In this document: positions 41,557 to 50,383 of the stretch, in pieces
Position numbering within the stretch: the stretch's first letter is position 1
Layout of the letters: each line of letters opens with the position of its first letter
Assembly: GCF_040120695.1 (NCBI RefSeq)
Contig: NZ_JBEEAC010000008.1
Coordinates: forward strand, 62,001-126,000
Direction: 5' to 3'
DNA from: Plantactinospora sp040120695
GTDB taxonomy: Bacteria > Actinomycetota > Actinomycetes > Mycobacteriales > Micromonosporaceae
Length of the DNA: 64,000 nucleotides
The notes under the pieces: generated by a model
Seen by the model: only the letters and a program-made list of their open reading frames with translations
Told to the model about the DNA's origin: nothing
Database searches by the model: none
Made by a program: the position numbers and the translations under genes

Positions 41557-42144
41557 CTATGCGACCACGGGCCGGAAGGGTGATCTCCGGCCCTCGTACT
41601 CGGTGATGTCCGCCTCGTGCCGGAGGGTCAGTCCAATGTCGTCCAAGCCCTCCATCAGCCGCCAGCGGCTGAAGTCGTCCATCGGGAAGGACCAGGTGTC
41701 GTCCCCGGCCCGGACCTCTCGGGCGGTCAGGTCGACCGTGATCGGGGCGGTCGGGTCGGACTCCGCCAACTCCCACAAAGCCTCGACGGCCTTCAATTCA
41801 AGCTCGACCGGCAGGAGACCTTCCTTGAGCGCGTTCCCCCGGAAGATGTCCCCGAACCGGGGGGCGATGACGGACCGGAACCCCCAGTCGCGCAGCGCCC
41901 ACACGGCGTGCTCCCGGGAGGAGCCCGTGCCGAACTCGGGGCCGGCCACCAGAATCGACGCCTCGGAATATGAAGAATCGTTGAGTACGAATGCCGGGTC
42001 CTCCCGCCAGGCGCTGAAGAGGCCGTCGGCGAAGCCCGTCCGGGTCACCCGCTTGAGGTACACCGCGGGGATGATCTGATCGGTATCCACGTTGGACCGG
42101 CGCAGCGGGACCGCCGTACCGGTGTGCACGGTGAACTTTTCCAT
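41557..42144 (-). CDS. leuD: 3-isopropylmalate dehydratase small subunit
   Basis: LeuD is the swivelling small subunit of isopropylmalate isomerase and in many organisms also serves citramalate isomerisation. The 195-residue protein starts MEKFTVHTGTAVPLRRSNVDTDQI, with GPEFGTGSSREHAVWAL as substrate-binding loop. It follows leuC by 14 bases. Confidence 0.97.
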   Translation of the reverse strand: MEKFTVHTGTAVPLRRSNVDTDQIIPAVYLKRVTRTGFADGLFSAWREDPAFVLNDSSYSEASILVAGPEFGTGSSREHAVWALRDWGFRSVIAPRFGDIFRGNALKEGLLPVELELKAVEALWELAESDPTAPITVDLTAREVRAGDDTWSFPMDDFSRWRLMEGLDDIGLTLRHEADITEYEGRRSPFRPVVA

Positions 42145-42158
42145 CTCGGGTCAGCCCT

Positions 42159-43613
42159 TCACAGGTCGGCCGGCGCGGCCAGTCGGCCGACCACGGCGGT
42201 GGCGGCGGCGACCGGTGGCGAGACCAGGTGGGTACGCCCACCCCGGCCCTGCCGGCCCTCGAAGTTGCGGTTGGAGGTCGAGGCCGAGCGCTGGCCCGGC
42301 TTGAGGGTGTCCGGGTTCATGCCGAGGCACATCGAGCAGCCGGCGAACCGCCACTCGGCGCCGGCAGAGGTGAAGACCTGGTCCAGCCCCTCCCGCTCGG
42401 CCGCCTCGCGGACCGCCGCCGACCCGGGCACGACGAGCATCCGTACCCCGTCGGCCACCCGGTGCCCGCGCAGCACGTCGGCGGCGGCCCGGAGGTCCTC
42501 CAAGCGGCCGTTGGTGCAGGAGCCGACGAAGACCACGTCCACCGGTACGTCCCGGAGCCGGGTGCCGGGCTTGAGGTCCATGTACTCCAGGGCCCGCCGG
42601 GCGGCCGTCTGCTCGGCGTCGGTGACGAAGTCCTCCGGGTCCGGCACGGCAGCGTCGAGCGCGGTGCCCTGCCCGGGATTGGTGCCCCAGGTGACGAACG
42701 GACTGATCCGGCTGGCGTCCAGCACGACCTCGCTGTCGAAGCTCGCGCCCGGGTCGGTCGGCAGGCTCCGCCAGTGTTCGACGGCGGCGTCCCAGTCCGC
42801 CCCCTGCGGGGCGTTCGGCCGCCCCTTGAGGTAGGCGAAGGTGGTCTCGTCCGGCGCGATCATCCCGGCCTTGGCGCCCCACTCGATGGACATGTTGGCG
42901 ATGGTCATCCGGCCCTCCATGGAGAGTCGGCTGATCGCCTCGCCCCGGTACTCCACGATGTGGCCACGACCGCCACCGGTGCCGACCTGGGCGATCAGCG
43001 CCAGCACCAGATCCTTGGCGGTGACCCCGGGGGCCAGCTCGCCGGTCACGGTCACCGCCATGGTCTTCGGGCGGATCTGCGGCAGGGTCTGGGTCGCCAG
43101 GACGTGTTCGACCTCACTGGTCCCGATTCCGAAGGCCAGCGCACCGAACGCGCCGTGGGTGGCCGTGTGCGAGTCGCCGCAGACGATGGTCAGCCCCGGC
43201 TGGGTCAGCCCGAGCTGCGGCCCGATCACGTGCACGATGCCCTGGTTCTCGTCGCCGAGCGGGTGCAGCTTGACGCCGAACTCCGCGCAGTTGCGGCGCA
43301 GCGTCTCGATCTGGGTCCGCGAGGTCGGGTCGGCGATGGTGAGCAGGTCACCTCGCCGGGACCGGAACGACGGGTCGTCGTAGCCGGTCGGGGTGTTGTG
43401 GTCCTCGGTCGCGAGCGTGAGATCGGGCCGACGGACCTTGCGGTTCGCCATCCGCAGCCCGTCGAAGGCCTGCGGGCTGGTCACCTCATGGAGCAGGTGT
43501 AGGTCGATATAGAGCAGATCCGGCTCACCGTCAGCGGATCGCACCACGTGAGCATCCCAGACCTTCTCGGCCAAGGTCCTGGGCGAGGACGGCTCTGGAG
43601 TGACTCCCACCAT
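42159..43613 (-). CDS. leuC: 3-isopropylmalate dehydratase large subunit
   Basis: LeuC carries the 4Fe-4S cluster of isopropylmalate isomerase. The 484-residue protein has LLYIDLHLLHEVTSPQAFDGL, VCGDSHTATHGAFG, VFVGSCTNGRLEDLR (cluster Cys) and AGCSMCLGMNPD with the other two cluster Cys. ATG at 43613 faces the divergent regulator with only 37 bases between start codons. Confidence 0.97.
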   Translation of the reverse strand: MVGVTPEPSSPRTLAEKVWDAHVVRSADGEPDLLYIDLHLLHEVTSPQAFDGLRMANRKVRRPDLTLATEDHNTPTGYDDPSFRSRRGDLLTIADPTSRTQIETLRRNCAEFGVKLHPLGDENQGIVHVIGPQLGLTQPGLTIVCGDSHTATHGAFGALAFGIGTSEVEHVLATQTLPQIRPKTMAVTVTGELAPGVTAKDLVLALIAQVGTGGGRGHIVEYRGEAISRLSMEGRMTIANMSIEWGAKAGMIAPDETTFAYLKGRPNAPQGADWDAAVEHWRSLPTDPGASFDSEVVLDASRISPFVTWGTNPGQGTALDAAVPDPEDFVTDAEQTAARRALEYMDLKPGTRLRDVPVDVVFVGSCTNGRLEDLRAAADVLRGHRVADGVRMLVVPGSAAVREAAEREGLDQVFTSAGAEWRFAGCSMCLGMNPDTLKPGQRSASTSNRNFEGRQGRGGRTHLVSPPVAAATAVVGRLAAPADL

Positions 43614-43650
43614 CTGGACATCCTAAATTCTGGGAGGTAGGTTTCGGCTT
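43614..43650. promoter_or_regulatory. 37-base divergent control region of leuCD and the IclR regulator
   Basis: Only 37 bases separate the leuC ATG and the regulator GTG. The region holds CCTAAATTCTGGGAGG, including a GGGAGG that serves the regulator, and must carry overlapping operator and promoter elements or be served by promoters inside the coding regions. In Streptomyces NdgR binds the equivalent intergenic region. Confidence 0.55.
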
Positions 43651-44349
43651 GTGGGACACAGTATGAGCGGTGTCGGCGTTCTCGACAAGGCGGTGGTCAT
43701 CCTGGCCGCCTGCGTAGACGGCGCCAGCCTGGCCGAACTCGTCGATCGCACCAAGCTGCCCCGGGCCACGGCCCATCGCCTGGCCCAGGCCCTGGAGATC
43801 CACCGGATGCTGGTCCGGGACACCCACGGACGCTGGCGCCCCGGGCCGCGCCTCGGTGAGTTGGCGAACGCCGCCCCCGACGTGCTGCTGACCGCGGCCG
43901 AGCCGCTGCTGTCGGCGCTCCGGGACGCGACCGGCGAGAGCGCCCAACTCTACCTGCGCCGCGCCGACGAGCGGATCTGCGTGGCCGCCGCCGAGCGGGC
44001 CAGCGGGCTGCGTGACACGGTGCCGGTCGGTTCGGTACTACCGATGACCGCCGGTTCGGCCGCGCAGATCCTGCTGGCCTGGGAGCCGCCCGAGGCGGTC
44101 ATGCCACTGCTTCCCCGGTGCAAGTTCACCGGCCGCACCCTGGCCGAGGTACGCCGCCGGGGCTGGGCGCAGAGCGTCGCCGAGCGCGAGGCCGGGGTGG
44201 CGAGCGTCTCGTCACCGATCCGGGACCGGACCGGTCGGGTGATCGCCGCGATCAGCATCTCGGGGCCGATCGAACGGCTCGGCCGGCGCCCCGGCGACCG
44301 GCACGCGATGGCCGTGGTCCGGGCCGGCCAACGGCTGAGCGGCCTGTGA
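43651..44349 (+). CDS. ndgR: IclR-family transcriptional regulator (NdgR-like)
   Basis: The 232-residue protein has an N-terminal winged helix (GVGVLDKAVVILAACVDGAS, LPRATAHRLAQALEIHRML) and an IclR effector domain with ESAQLYLRRADERICVAAAE, RDTVPVGSVLPMTAGSAAQI and SVSSPIRDRTGRVIAAISISG. It closely follows the pattern of Streptomyces NdgR, which regulates leuCD and amino-acid-dependent growth, and is divergent from leuCD as expected. An ATG at 43663 is an alternative start. Confidence 0.9.
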   Translation: MGHSMSGVGVLDKAVVILAACVDGASLAELVDRTKLPRATAHRLAQALEIHRMLVRDTHGRWRPGPRLGELANAAPDVLLTAAEPLLSALRDATGESAQLYLRRADERICVAAAERASGLRDTVPVGSVLPMTAGSAAQILLAWEPPEAVMPLLPRCKFTGRTLAEVRRRGWAQSVAEREAGVASVSSPIRDRTGRVIAAISISGPIERLGRRPGDRHAMAVVRAGQRLSGL

Positions 44350-44591
44350 CCGGCCCCTCCCCGGCCCGGCGTAGGCGCCAGCCCCGGGGAGGCTGAGCTT
44401 GTCCCACACGGCGCCTCGCCGACACCCGCTCGGAATGAGGGTCGACTGGTTCGTTTCGGTTACCAGGGCCCGCGTGGTGTGCGATGCTCGACACCGGGAC
44501 CGGTCCGACCACCCGCCCGAACGCGGGGCGCCGGCTCGGACGCAGGGACGCCAGCTCGGGGATGGGCGCGTCCCGAGGCGTACGAACAGGA

Positions 44592-44623
44592 ACGGCCCGC
44601 ACCAGCGAAGTGATGCGGGCCGT
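44592..44623 (-). terminator. Terminator after tRNA-Glu
   Basis: ACGGCCCGCA (44592-44601) pairs with TGCGGGCCGT (44614-44623) in a 10-bp stem with a 12-base loop, just past the tRNA 3' end on the minus strand. Confidence 0.65.
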
Positions 44624-44629
44624 CGACCG

Positions 44630-44702
44630 TAGCCCCGACCGGATTCGAACCGGCGCTACCGCCTTGAGAGGGCGGCGTCCTAGGCCGCTAGACGACGGGG
44701 CC
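44630..44702 (-). tRNA. tRNA-Glu (CTC)
   Basis: The minus strand folds into a 73-base cloverleaf: acceptor GGCCCCG/CGGGGCT with a G1-U72 pair, D arm GTCTAGCGGCCTAGGAC, anticodon arm CGCCCTCTCAAGGCG (anticodon CTC) and T arm GCCGGTTCGAATCCGGT. The G1-U72 pair and A73 match what I recall for actinobacterial tRNA-Glu. CCA is not encoded. Confidence 0.93.
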
Positions 44703-44787
44703 AGGACTTTCCATTGTTGACCTTGCGGTCAACCGCTGCTGAACTCTACCAGAGACCAGCTACCGGCACCCTTTCGGGTTTCGGTGG

Positions 44788-44859
44788 CTGGGGTACCAGG
44801 ACTCGAACCTAGACTAACTGAACCAGAATCAGTCGGGCTGCCAATTACCCCATACCCCA
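44788..44859 (-). tRNA. tRNA-Gln (CTG)
   Basis: The 72-base minus-strand cloverleaf has acceptor TGGGGTA/TACCCCA, anticodon arm ACTGATTCTGGTTCAGT (anticodon CTG) and T arm CTAGGTTCGAGTCCTGG with discriminator G. It lies 85 bases upstream of tRNA-Glu and the two may be cotranscribed from the promoter at 44885-44913. Confidence 0.93.
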
Positions 44860-44884
44860 TCGGTGCTCGTCGCACCGAAAGCGA

Positions 44885-44913
44885 ACTTTACCGGACCCGG
44901 TGGTCGAGACCAA
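44885..44913 (-). promoter_or_regulatory. tRNA-Gln promoter
   Basis: TTGGTC (44908-44913) and TAAAGT (44885-44890) on the minus strand are 17 bases apart. Transcription would start about 20 bases before the mature tRNA-Gln 5' end. Confidence 0.6.
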
Positions 44914-44959
44914 ATCGGGTCGGTACCCGGCGACGCGGCACGCCGCCGCCGACCCACCC

Positions 44960-45763
44960 TCAGTCGAGGGCCACCACCGGGTTCGACAGTTCGCCGATTC
45001 CGCCGATGCGGACCGTGACGGTATCCCCGTCGACGATCGGACTAACCCCCGCCGGAGTGCCGGTCAGCACCACGTCGCCCGGGAGCAGGGTCATCACGTG
45101 GGAGATGTAGGACACCAGGGTCGGAACGTCGAAGACCATGTCCCTGGTCCGGCCGAGCTGGCGTACCTCCATCTCGTCCACGCCCCGGCCCACCTCGCAG
45201 CGCAGCTCGACGTCGCCGACGTCGATGCCGGTCGAAATCCACGGGCCGAGCGGGCAGAACGAGTCGAAGCCCTTGGCCCTGGTCCACTGGCCGTCCGCGC
45301 GCTGCAGGTCCCGCGCGGTCACGTCGTTGGCGCAGGTGTAGCCGAAGACGGCCCGGGCGGCGGCCGCCCGGTCGGCCCGGCGGGCACCGGGTGGCCCGAT
45401 CACCACCGCGAGCTCGGCCTCGTGCTCGACCTGCTTGGACTGGGCCGGCAACCGGATCGCGTCCCGGGGGCCGACCACCGAGGTCGACGGCTTGAGGAAG
45501 AGCAGCGGCTCGGCCGGTACCTCGTTGCCGAGTTCGGCGGCGTGCTCGACGTAGTTGCGCCCGACACACACCACCTTGCTCGGCAGAATGGGCGAGAGCA
45601 GCCGGACGTCCGCCAGCGCCCAGCGGGCGGTGGTGAACCGGATCTCGCCGAACGGGTGGCCCTCGATCTCGGCCACCGTCAGCCCCTGGGGGCCGCCCTC
45701 CGGGTCACCCTCGACCACGCCGAACGACATTCCCTTTGCATGAGCGAAACGAGCGATGCGCAC
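44960..45763 (-). CDS. Fumarylacetoacetate hydrolase-family protein
   Basis: The 267-residue protein has the FAH fold motifs VVCVGRNYVEHAAELG, FLKPSTSVVGP, VEHEAELAVVIG (metal-binding Glu), YTCANDVTARDLQ, KGFDSFCPLGPWI and LPGDVVLTGTPAGVSP. Family members hydrolyse or isomerise acylpyruvates and homoprotocatechuate intermediates; the substrate here is unknown. It is the counterpart of Rv2993c by position. The ATG at 45763 faces a divergent membrane-protein gene. Confidence 0.92.
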   Translation of the reverse strand: MRIARFAHAKGMSFGVVEGDPEGGPQGLTVAEIEGHPFGEIRFTTARWALADVRLLSPILPSKVVCVGRNYVEHAAELGNEVPAEPLLFLKPSTSVVGPRDAIRLPAQSKQVEHEAELAVVIGPPGARRADRAAAARAVFGYTCANDVTARDLQRADGQWTRAKGFDSFCPLGPWISTGIDVGDVELRCEVGRGVDEMEVRQLGRTRDMVFDVPTLVSYISHVMTLLPGDVVLTGTPAGVSPIVDGDTVTVRIGGIGELSNPVVALD

Positions 45764-45930
45764 GCCGCCAATCTATCCCGACGCTGAGACCGGGCCGGCG
45801 CCGCGTGCGGGTGGGGTGGTCGGGGTGGCGGCACCCTACCGCAGCGGCACGACCAGCGGCGGGGGTTCGATCCTTCCCCGCCGGCCGGCCACCCGTCCGG
45901 CTTAGCGTCTGGGCGGGAGGAGACTTCGTG

Positions 45931-47664
45931 ATGCCTGCATCGATCCGACTACGTGCGGTGGGAGCGGTGATCGCGGGTTGCCTGCTGGCCGTCGCCGCGC
46001 CCGGCGCCCCGAGCCAGGCCGCCATCCCGCCCCGCGCCCCGAGCCAGACCGCCGGCGCGCCCGTCCGGCCGACCGACCCGCTGATCACCGTCGCGATGAC
46101 CACGTCCGGCGATCCGGCGCCCAGGTACGACATCCGGGTGCAGAACGCCACCGACGGCATGGTGAGGACGACGGTCCGGCAGGAGTTGCCGCCCGGCGCC
46201 ACCCCCGCAACGATCAGCCAGGGCGGCGGGGTCGGCACCGTGCCGGGGAGGTCCGGTACCGAGGTGGTCTGGCAGGTCCAGATCGGCGCCCGCGCCACCG
46301 CGGTGCTCAGCACCACGCTGGCGCCGCCGGCCGGCGGGTCCGACGTGACCGCACCGGCGTGCGCCTTCGTCGCGGGCGGCAACACGCCGTACGACTGCGC
46401 GACCGCGACCTGGAACCGGGCACGGGCCGCCGCCGGCCCGGACGACCCGGCGCGGACCCAGGCAGAGGCGGTCGCCTCCCCACCCTGGTGGCGCCGGGGC
46501 GCCCTGCTGGGTACCGCGCTCGCCGTGCTGGTGCTGCTCGTGGCGGCCGGCGGTGCACTGTGGTGGCGGCGACTGCGTCGGCGGCGCGCCGCCGACCAGG
46601 CCAACACCACGCCTGTGGCGGGCAGGGACCGGCGGGCGGCCAGACGTGCCGCCAAGCGGGCGGCGGCGCAGCGACGCGCCGCCGAGCGGCGGGCAGCGGC
46701 GTCGGCCCGGCCGGTCCGCCGGTCCGGCAACCCGATCGCCCGGGCCCGAGCCCGGGTACGCGGGGAGCACAAGATCCCGGTGCCGGAGAGCGTACGGCGG
46801 GCCACCGGCCACCCCAGGATCGGCGGCGCCGCGCTGGAGCAGCGACGACCGGCCGACGATGACGCGGTACTCGACGACGGCGGGCTGCTCCGGGACGGCG
46901 GGCTGGTGGCGGCCGACCAACCGGGGAGCGACGAGCAGCCCGGCCTGGTCGGCATCGCCGGTGGGGCCCGGTACGTCGGCCAGGCACCGGTACCGCCGCG
47001 GGCGGCAGCGCCGACCGAGAACGACGAGCCGACCGAGGAGCCCGTACCGGAGCCGGCGGAGCCGACCGACGAGGAACTCCGCCCGGCGGTCGGCCGGGCC
47101 CGTCCCGCAGCGCACCCGGCCGCCACCTACCGGCCACGCCGACGCCGACCCAGGCCGCCGGCGTGGGCCGCGGTCAGCTCCGCAGCCCTGCTGGCGGCCG
47201 CCCTGGCCGCGCTCACCGCGTGGACCGGGTCGAGCCAGGTGAGCGCGCTCAGCGCCAACCGGCAGCCGTCCAGCGGGGCATGGGTGGGCCGGACCGTGGC
47301 CGGCTCGGTCGGTACGAGCCTGCGGGAGAGCGCCTTCGAGTTCACCGTCTACCGGCTGACCTGCCCGCCGGCTGCGGGCGGCTGCCAGGCGATCCTCGGG
47401 GTTCGCAACCTGACCGACAAGAGCCAGCAGTGGCACGGCACCCTGCAACGGGCGTACCTGCCGAACGGGGACTGGGTGGGCGCGGACGTGCCGGCGACGC
47501 AGATCGCCAACGCCGGGAAGGACCCGTTCGCGGAGCCGGTGCCGGCCGGACAACGCATGATCACGCCGCTGGTGTTCGCTCCGACCGGCGGGGTCGAACC
47601 GACCCGGATCGAGCTGCGCAGCGCCGTCTTCTCCGCCGGGGTCAGCATCGACGTACCGCGCTAG
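45931..47664 (+). CDS. Exported protein with signal peptide, two membrane segments and a charged middle, unknown function
   Basis: The 577-residue protein has a signal peptide (RAVGAVIAGCLLAVAAPGAPSQA), an external beta-rich domain with TTSGDPAPRYDIRVQNATDG, a membrane segment near 190-212, a long Arg/Ala-rich stretch, an acidic region, a second membrane segment near 410-432 and a C-terminal external domain with LTCPPAAGGCQAILGVRNLTDKS that resembles DUF4352-like beta domains. GTG at 45928 or ATG at 45931 follow GGGAGGAG. No family was recognised with confidence. Confidence 0.75.
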   Translation: MPASIRLRAVGAVIAGCLLAVAAPGAPSQAAIPPRAPSQTAGAPVRPTDPLITVAMTTSGDPAPRYDIRVQNATDGMVRTTVRQELPPGATPATISQGGGVGTVPGRSGTEVVWQVQIGARATAVLSTTLAPPAGGSDVTAPACAFVAGGNTPYDCATATWNRARAAAGPDDPARTQAEAVASPPWWRRGALLGTALAVLVLLVAAGGALWWRRLRRRRAADQANTTPVAGRDRRAARRAAKRAAAQRRAAERRAAASARPVRRSGNPIARARARVRGEHKIPVPESVRRATGHPRIGGAALEQRRPADDDAVLDDGGLLRDGGLVAADQPGSDEQPGLVGIAGGARYVGQAPVPPRAAAPTENDEPTEEPVPEPAEPTDEELRPAVGRARPAAHPAATYRPRRRRPRPPAWAAVSSAALLAAALAALTAWTGSSQVSALSANRQPSSGAWVGRTVAGSVGTSLRESAFEFTVYRLTCPPAAGGCQAILGVRNLTDKSQQWHGTLQRAYLPNGDWVGADVPATQIANAGKDPFAEPVPAGQRMITPLVFAPTGGVEPTRIELRSAVFSAGVSIDVPR

Positions 47665-47778
47665 GAGAGCCCGCCACGCCAGAAGGCCGCGCCGGGAGAG
47701 CCGCGCCGCGTCGGTGGGGTCGACCGACCCGGTGCCGGACCCGGGTAGGGCGGCCGGCCGGCGCCGTACCCTGGAGCG

Positions 47779-48660
47779 GTGACCGCCGCCCTCGCCCGTA
47801 CGACCGTGCTCGACGCGGCGGACTGGCGCGCCCGGCGGGCGGCCCACGAGCGGCGGGTGGACGAGTGGCTGGTGCCGCACCTCGCCCGGCGCGGCAGTGG
47901 GATCCGGCATCCGGTGGAGGACTTCCTCTTCACCTACTACTCGCACCGGCCGGCGCAGTTGCGCCGCTGGCATCCGGGCGCCGGGATGTTGCTCCGGGAC
48001 GCCGACCCCACCGAGTTCGGCCGGGACTACCGCGCCGGGGACGGCGGCCTCGCCCTCGACACCGAGGCGGTACGCGGGCGCCGGGGTGACTCGGTCGGGT
48101 GGATCCGCACCCTGCTGACCCGTACCGCGGGCCGGCCCGGTCAGTTCGGCTGCTTCGGGATGCACGAGTGGGCGATGGTCTACCGGCAGACCCAGGCGGA
48201 GGTACGGCACAACGCCTGGCCGCTGCGGCTGTCGCCCGAGCAGACCGCCCGGGTGGTGGAGGACAACCGGATCCGGTGCAGCCACTTCGACGCGTACCGG
48301 TTCTTCACCGCGCCGGCCCGACCGCTGAACCTGCTCGCCCCGACCCGTCAGACGCAGCACGACAACGAGCAGCCCGGCTGCCTGCACGCCAATATGGATC
48401 TTTACAAGTGGGCGTACAAGCTCTCCCCGCTGGTGCCGAGCGAGCTGGTCGCCGACGCGTTCGCGCTGGCCCGGGAGATCCGTGCCCTGGACATGCGGGC
48501 CAGTCCGTACGACCTGGCGGCGCTGGGCTACCCACCGGTCCGGGTGGAGACCCCGGAGGGCCGGGCGGAGTATGCCGCGGCGCAGCGCCGGTTCGCCGAG
48601 CGGGCCGCCCCGCTCCGGGCACGGCTGCTCACCGCGCTGGCGACCGCCGGGCCCGGCTGA
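47779..48660 (+). CDS. Conserved actinobacterial protein, often labelled 3-methyladenine DNA glycosylase
   Basis: The 293-residue protein has RHPVEDFLFTYYSHRPAQLRRWHPG, FGCFGMHEWAMVYRQ, IRCSHFDAYRFFTAPARPLN and CLHANMDLYKWAYKLSPLVPS motifs rich in His, Trp and Tyr. I recall such proteins being annotated as 3-methyladenine DNA glycosylases in actinobacteria, but no helix-hairpin-helix is visible, so the function is uncertain. The conserved His and Cys residues could bind a metal. Start GTG at 47779. Confidence 0.75.
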   Translation: MTAALARTTVLDAADWRARRAAHERRVDEWLVPHLARRGSGIRHPVEDFLFTYYSHRPAQLRRWHPGAGMLLRDADPTEFGRDYRAGDGGLALDTEAVRGRRGDSVGWIRTLLTRTAGRPGQFGCFGMHEWAMVYRQTQAEVRHNAWPLRLSPEQTARVVEDNRIRCSHFDAYRFFTAPARPLNLLAPTRQTQHDNEQPGCLHANMDLYKWAYKLSPLVPSELVADAFALAREIRALDMRASPYDLAALGYPPVRVETPEGRAEYAAAQRRFAERAAPLRARLLTALATAGPG

Positions 48661-48744
48661 CCGCGACCAGCGGCGTCGCCGGCCGGCCCCACGGCGGTCA
48701 CCGCGAGGCCGGCGGCGGTCGGGGGTGCCGGGCGCTGGTCGAGA

Positions 48745-49506
48745 TCAGATGATCCCGCCGTTGGCCCGCAGCACCTGCCCGTTGATCCAGTGCCCGGCCG
48801 GGCTGGCCAGGAAGGCGACCACCTCGGCGATGTCGTCGGGGGTGCCGAGCCGCTCCAGCGGCGGCTGCGCCGCCAGGTGGGCGACCCGCTCCTCGCTGTT
48901 GGCTTGCAGGAACAGGTCGGTGGCGGTCGGTCCGGGTGCGACGGCGTTGACGGTCACGTCCCGGCCGCGCATCTCCCGGGCCAGCACCATGGTCATCGCC
49001 TCGATCGCGCCCTTGCTCGCGGCGTAGGCGCTGTAGTTCGGGAAGGCGAGACCGACGACCGAGGAGGAGAGGTTGACCAGCGCACCGCCGGGGCGGAGCC
49101 GGCGTACCGCCTGCTGGTCGACGACGAAGGTGCCCCGGATGTTGGTCCGGTGCAGGTCGTCCAGGTCGGCCAGGTCGAGTTCGGCGAGCGGCGCCAACGG
49201 CATCCGGCCGGCCGCGTTCACGACCACGTCGATGCCGCCGAAGGTCCGCTCGGCGACGTCGAAGAGCTCGGCGACCTCGTGCTCGTCGGCGACGTCGGCC
49301 CGTACGGCGACCGCCCGGCCGTCGGCCGCCTCGACCTCCTTGACCGCGGCCTCCGCCTCGGCCCGGTTGCCGAGGTAGCCGACCACGACGGCGAAGCCGT
49401 CTGCGGCGAGCCGGGCGACGACCCGGCGGCCGATGCCGCGCGAGCCGCCGGTGACCACGGCGGTACGCGCGTTCGGGGTACTGGTGGGTACGGACGGGAG
49501 GGACAC
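48745..49506 (-). CDS. Short-chain dehydrogenase/reductase
   Basis: The 253-residue protein is a classical SDR: TGGSRGIG (NAD(P) binding, about 19-26), NAAGRMPLAP, catalytic Ser in NLSSSVVGL and YSAYAASKGA with Tyr and Lys. VGYLGNRAEAE after the second strand suggests NADP(H). AAGGAG precedes the GTG. It lies 67 bases downstream of the TetR gene on the same strand, so the two are likely an operon. Confidence 0.92.
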   Translation of the reverse strand: MSLPSVPTSTPNARTAVVTGGSRGIGRRVVARLAADGFAVVVGYLGNRAEAEAAVKEVEAADGRAVAVRADVADEHEVAELFDVAERTFGGIDVVVNAAGRMPLAPLAELDLADLDDLHRTNIRGTFVVDQQAVRRLRPGGALVNLSSSVVGLAFPNYSAYAASKGAIEAMTMVLAREMRGRDVTVNAVAPGPTATDLFLQANSEERVAHLAAQPPLERLGTPDDIAEVVAFLASPAGHWINGQVLRANGGII

Positions 49507-49573
49507 GGCGTTCTCCTTGCTCTGCTCACGGTTTCTGGTTGCGTGCGGGTCGGCGTCGTCCGGTCGGCCCGGG

Positions 49574-50290
49574 TCAGCCGGTGGCGGGCCGGTCGGCCAG
49601 TCGGGTCAACCACTCCCGCAGCAGGCCGGACTCGGCCGGTGAGAGTGGACTGTCCGGCAGCGCCGGCAGCAGCGCGCCGAGCTTCGCGGCGGCCACCGCG
49701 ACCTCCGCCTCCGGTCCGGCGCCCCGCTCCGGTGCGGTGGAGGTGCCGGGGGTGACGACGGCGGTGACGATCGCCTCGCGTACCCGGGACGACACCTGGG
49801 CGGCCTCGGTGTAGACCGTCGGGCGGTTGATCAGCAGCAGCGCGACCCCGACCGCCGCCGGCATCACCATCTGGGCGGCGAGCTGTGGACTGGTCCGGAG
49901 CCGGCCCACCCGCGCGCAGCGTTCGAGCACGCCGAGCAGCAGTTGGTGCGCCTCGGTCGCGGCGGCGGGCGGGGTGGAGAGCCCGGACGAGTACATCAGC
50001 CGGTAGAAGTTCGGCTTCTCCAGCGCGAACGCGACGTGGTTGTCCCAGCCGTCGCGGAGGTCCCGGACCGGGTCGTCGGAGGGGACGGCGCTCCGCTTGC
50101 CGGCCAGGTACTGCTCGAAGCCGAAGTCGACCACGGCCGCGAGCAATCCTTCCTTGTCACCGAACTGCCGGTAGAGGACCGGGGCGCCCACTCCGGCGGC
50201 CTCGCAGACCGCCCGGGTCAGCACGTCGGCTTCCGGCGAGCGGGCCAGGAGGTCCGCCGCGGCGTGCAGTATCCGCGTTCTCACGTCCAC
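49574..50290 (-). CDS. TetR-family transcriptional regulator
   Basis: The 238-residue protein has an N-terminal TetR helix-turn-helix (TRILHAAADLLARS, LTRAVCEAAGVGAPVLYRQF, DKEGLLAAVV). The C-terminal ligand domain has KPNFYRLMYSSGL as in many efflux or reductase regulators. Starts GTG at 50290 or 50284. Inverted repeats upstream (50291-50350) are probable operators controlling itself, the SDR and possibly the divergent aminotransferase. Confidence 0.9.
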   Translation of the reverse strand: MDVRTRILHAAADLLARSPEADVLTRAVCEAAGVGAPVLYRQFGDKEGLLAAVVDFGFEQYLAGKRSAVPSDDPVRDLRDGWDNHVAFALEKPNFYRLMYSSGLSTPPAAATEAHQLLLGVLERCARVGRLRTSPQLAAQMVMPAAVGVALLLINRPTVYTEAAQVSSRVREAIVTAVVTPGTSTAPERGAGPEAEVAVAAAKLGALLPALPDSPLSPAESGLLREWLTRLADRPATG

Positions 50291-50350
50291 GTAAACGACG
50301 ATAACACCCCTCCCTTAGCGTCGCTACCCGTATCAGGTAACCGTCGTTAC
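50291..50350. promoter_or_regulatory. Probable TetR operator pair
   Basis: GTAAC-CGTC-GTTAC (50337-50350) is a perfect 5-bp inverted repeat. The sequence at 50291-50305, GTAAACGACGATAAC, is its imperfect counterpart: its complement GTTATCGTCGTTTAC aligns with the first site. Both lie in the gap between the divergent TetR and aminotransferase genes. Confidence 0.55.
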
Positions 50351-50383
50351 GGACGCCCTGGCCCGGGGTACTACGCTGGTGGA

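Noticed and set aside
44592..44702. Third tRNA or attachment site near tRNA-Glu
   Set aside because: Only two cloverleaves are found. No integrase gene or duplicated tRNA 3' end is present nearby to support an integration site.
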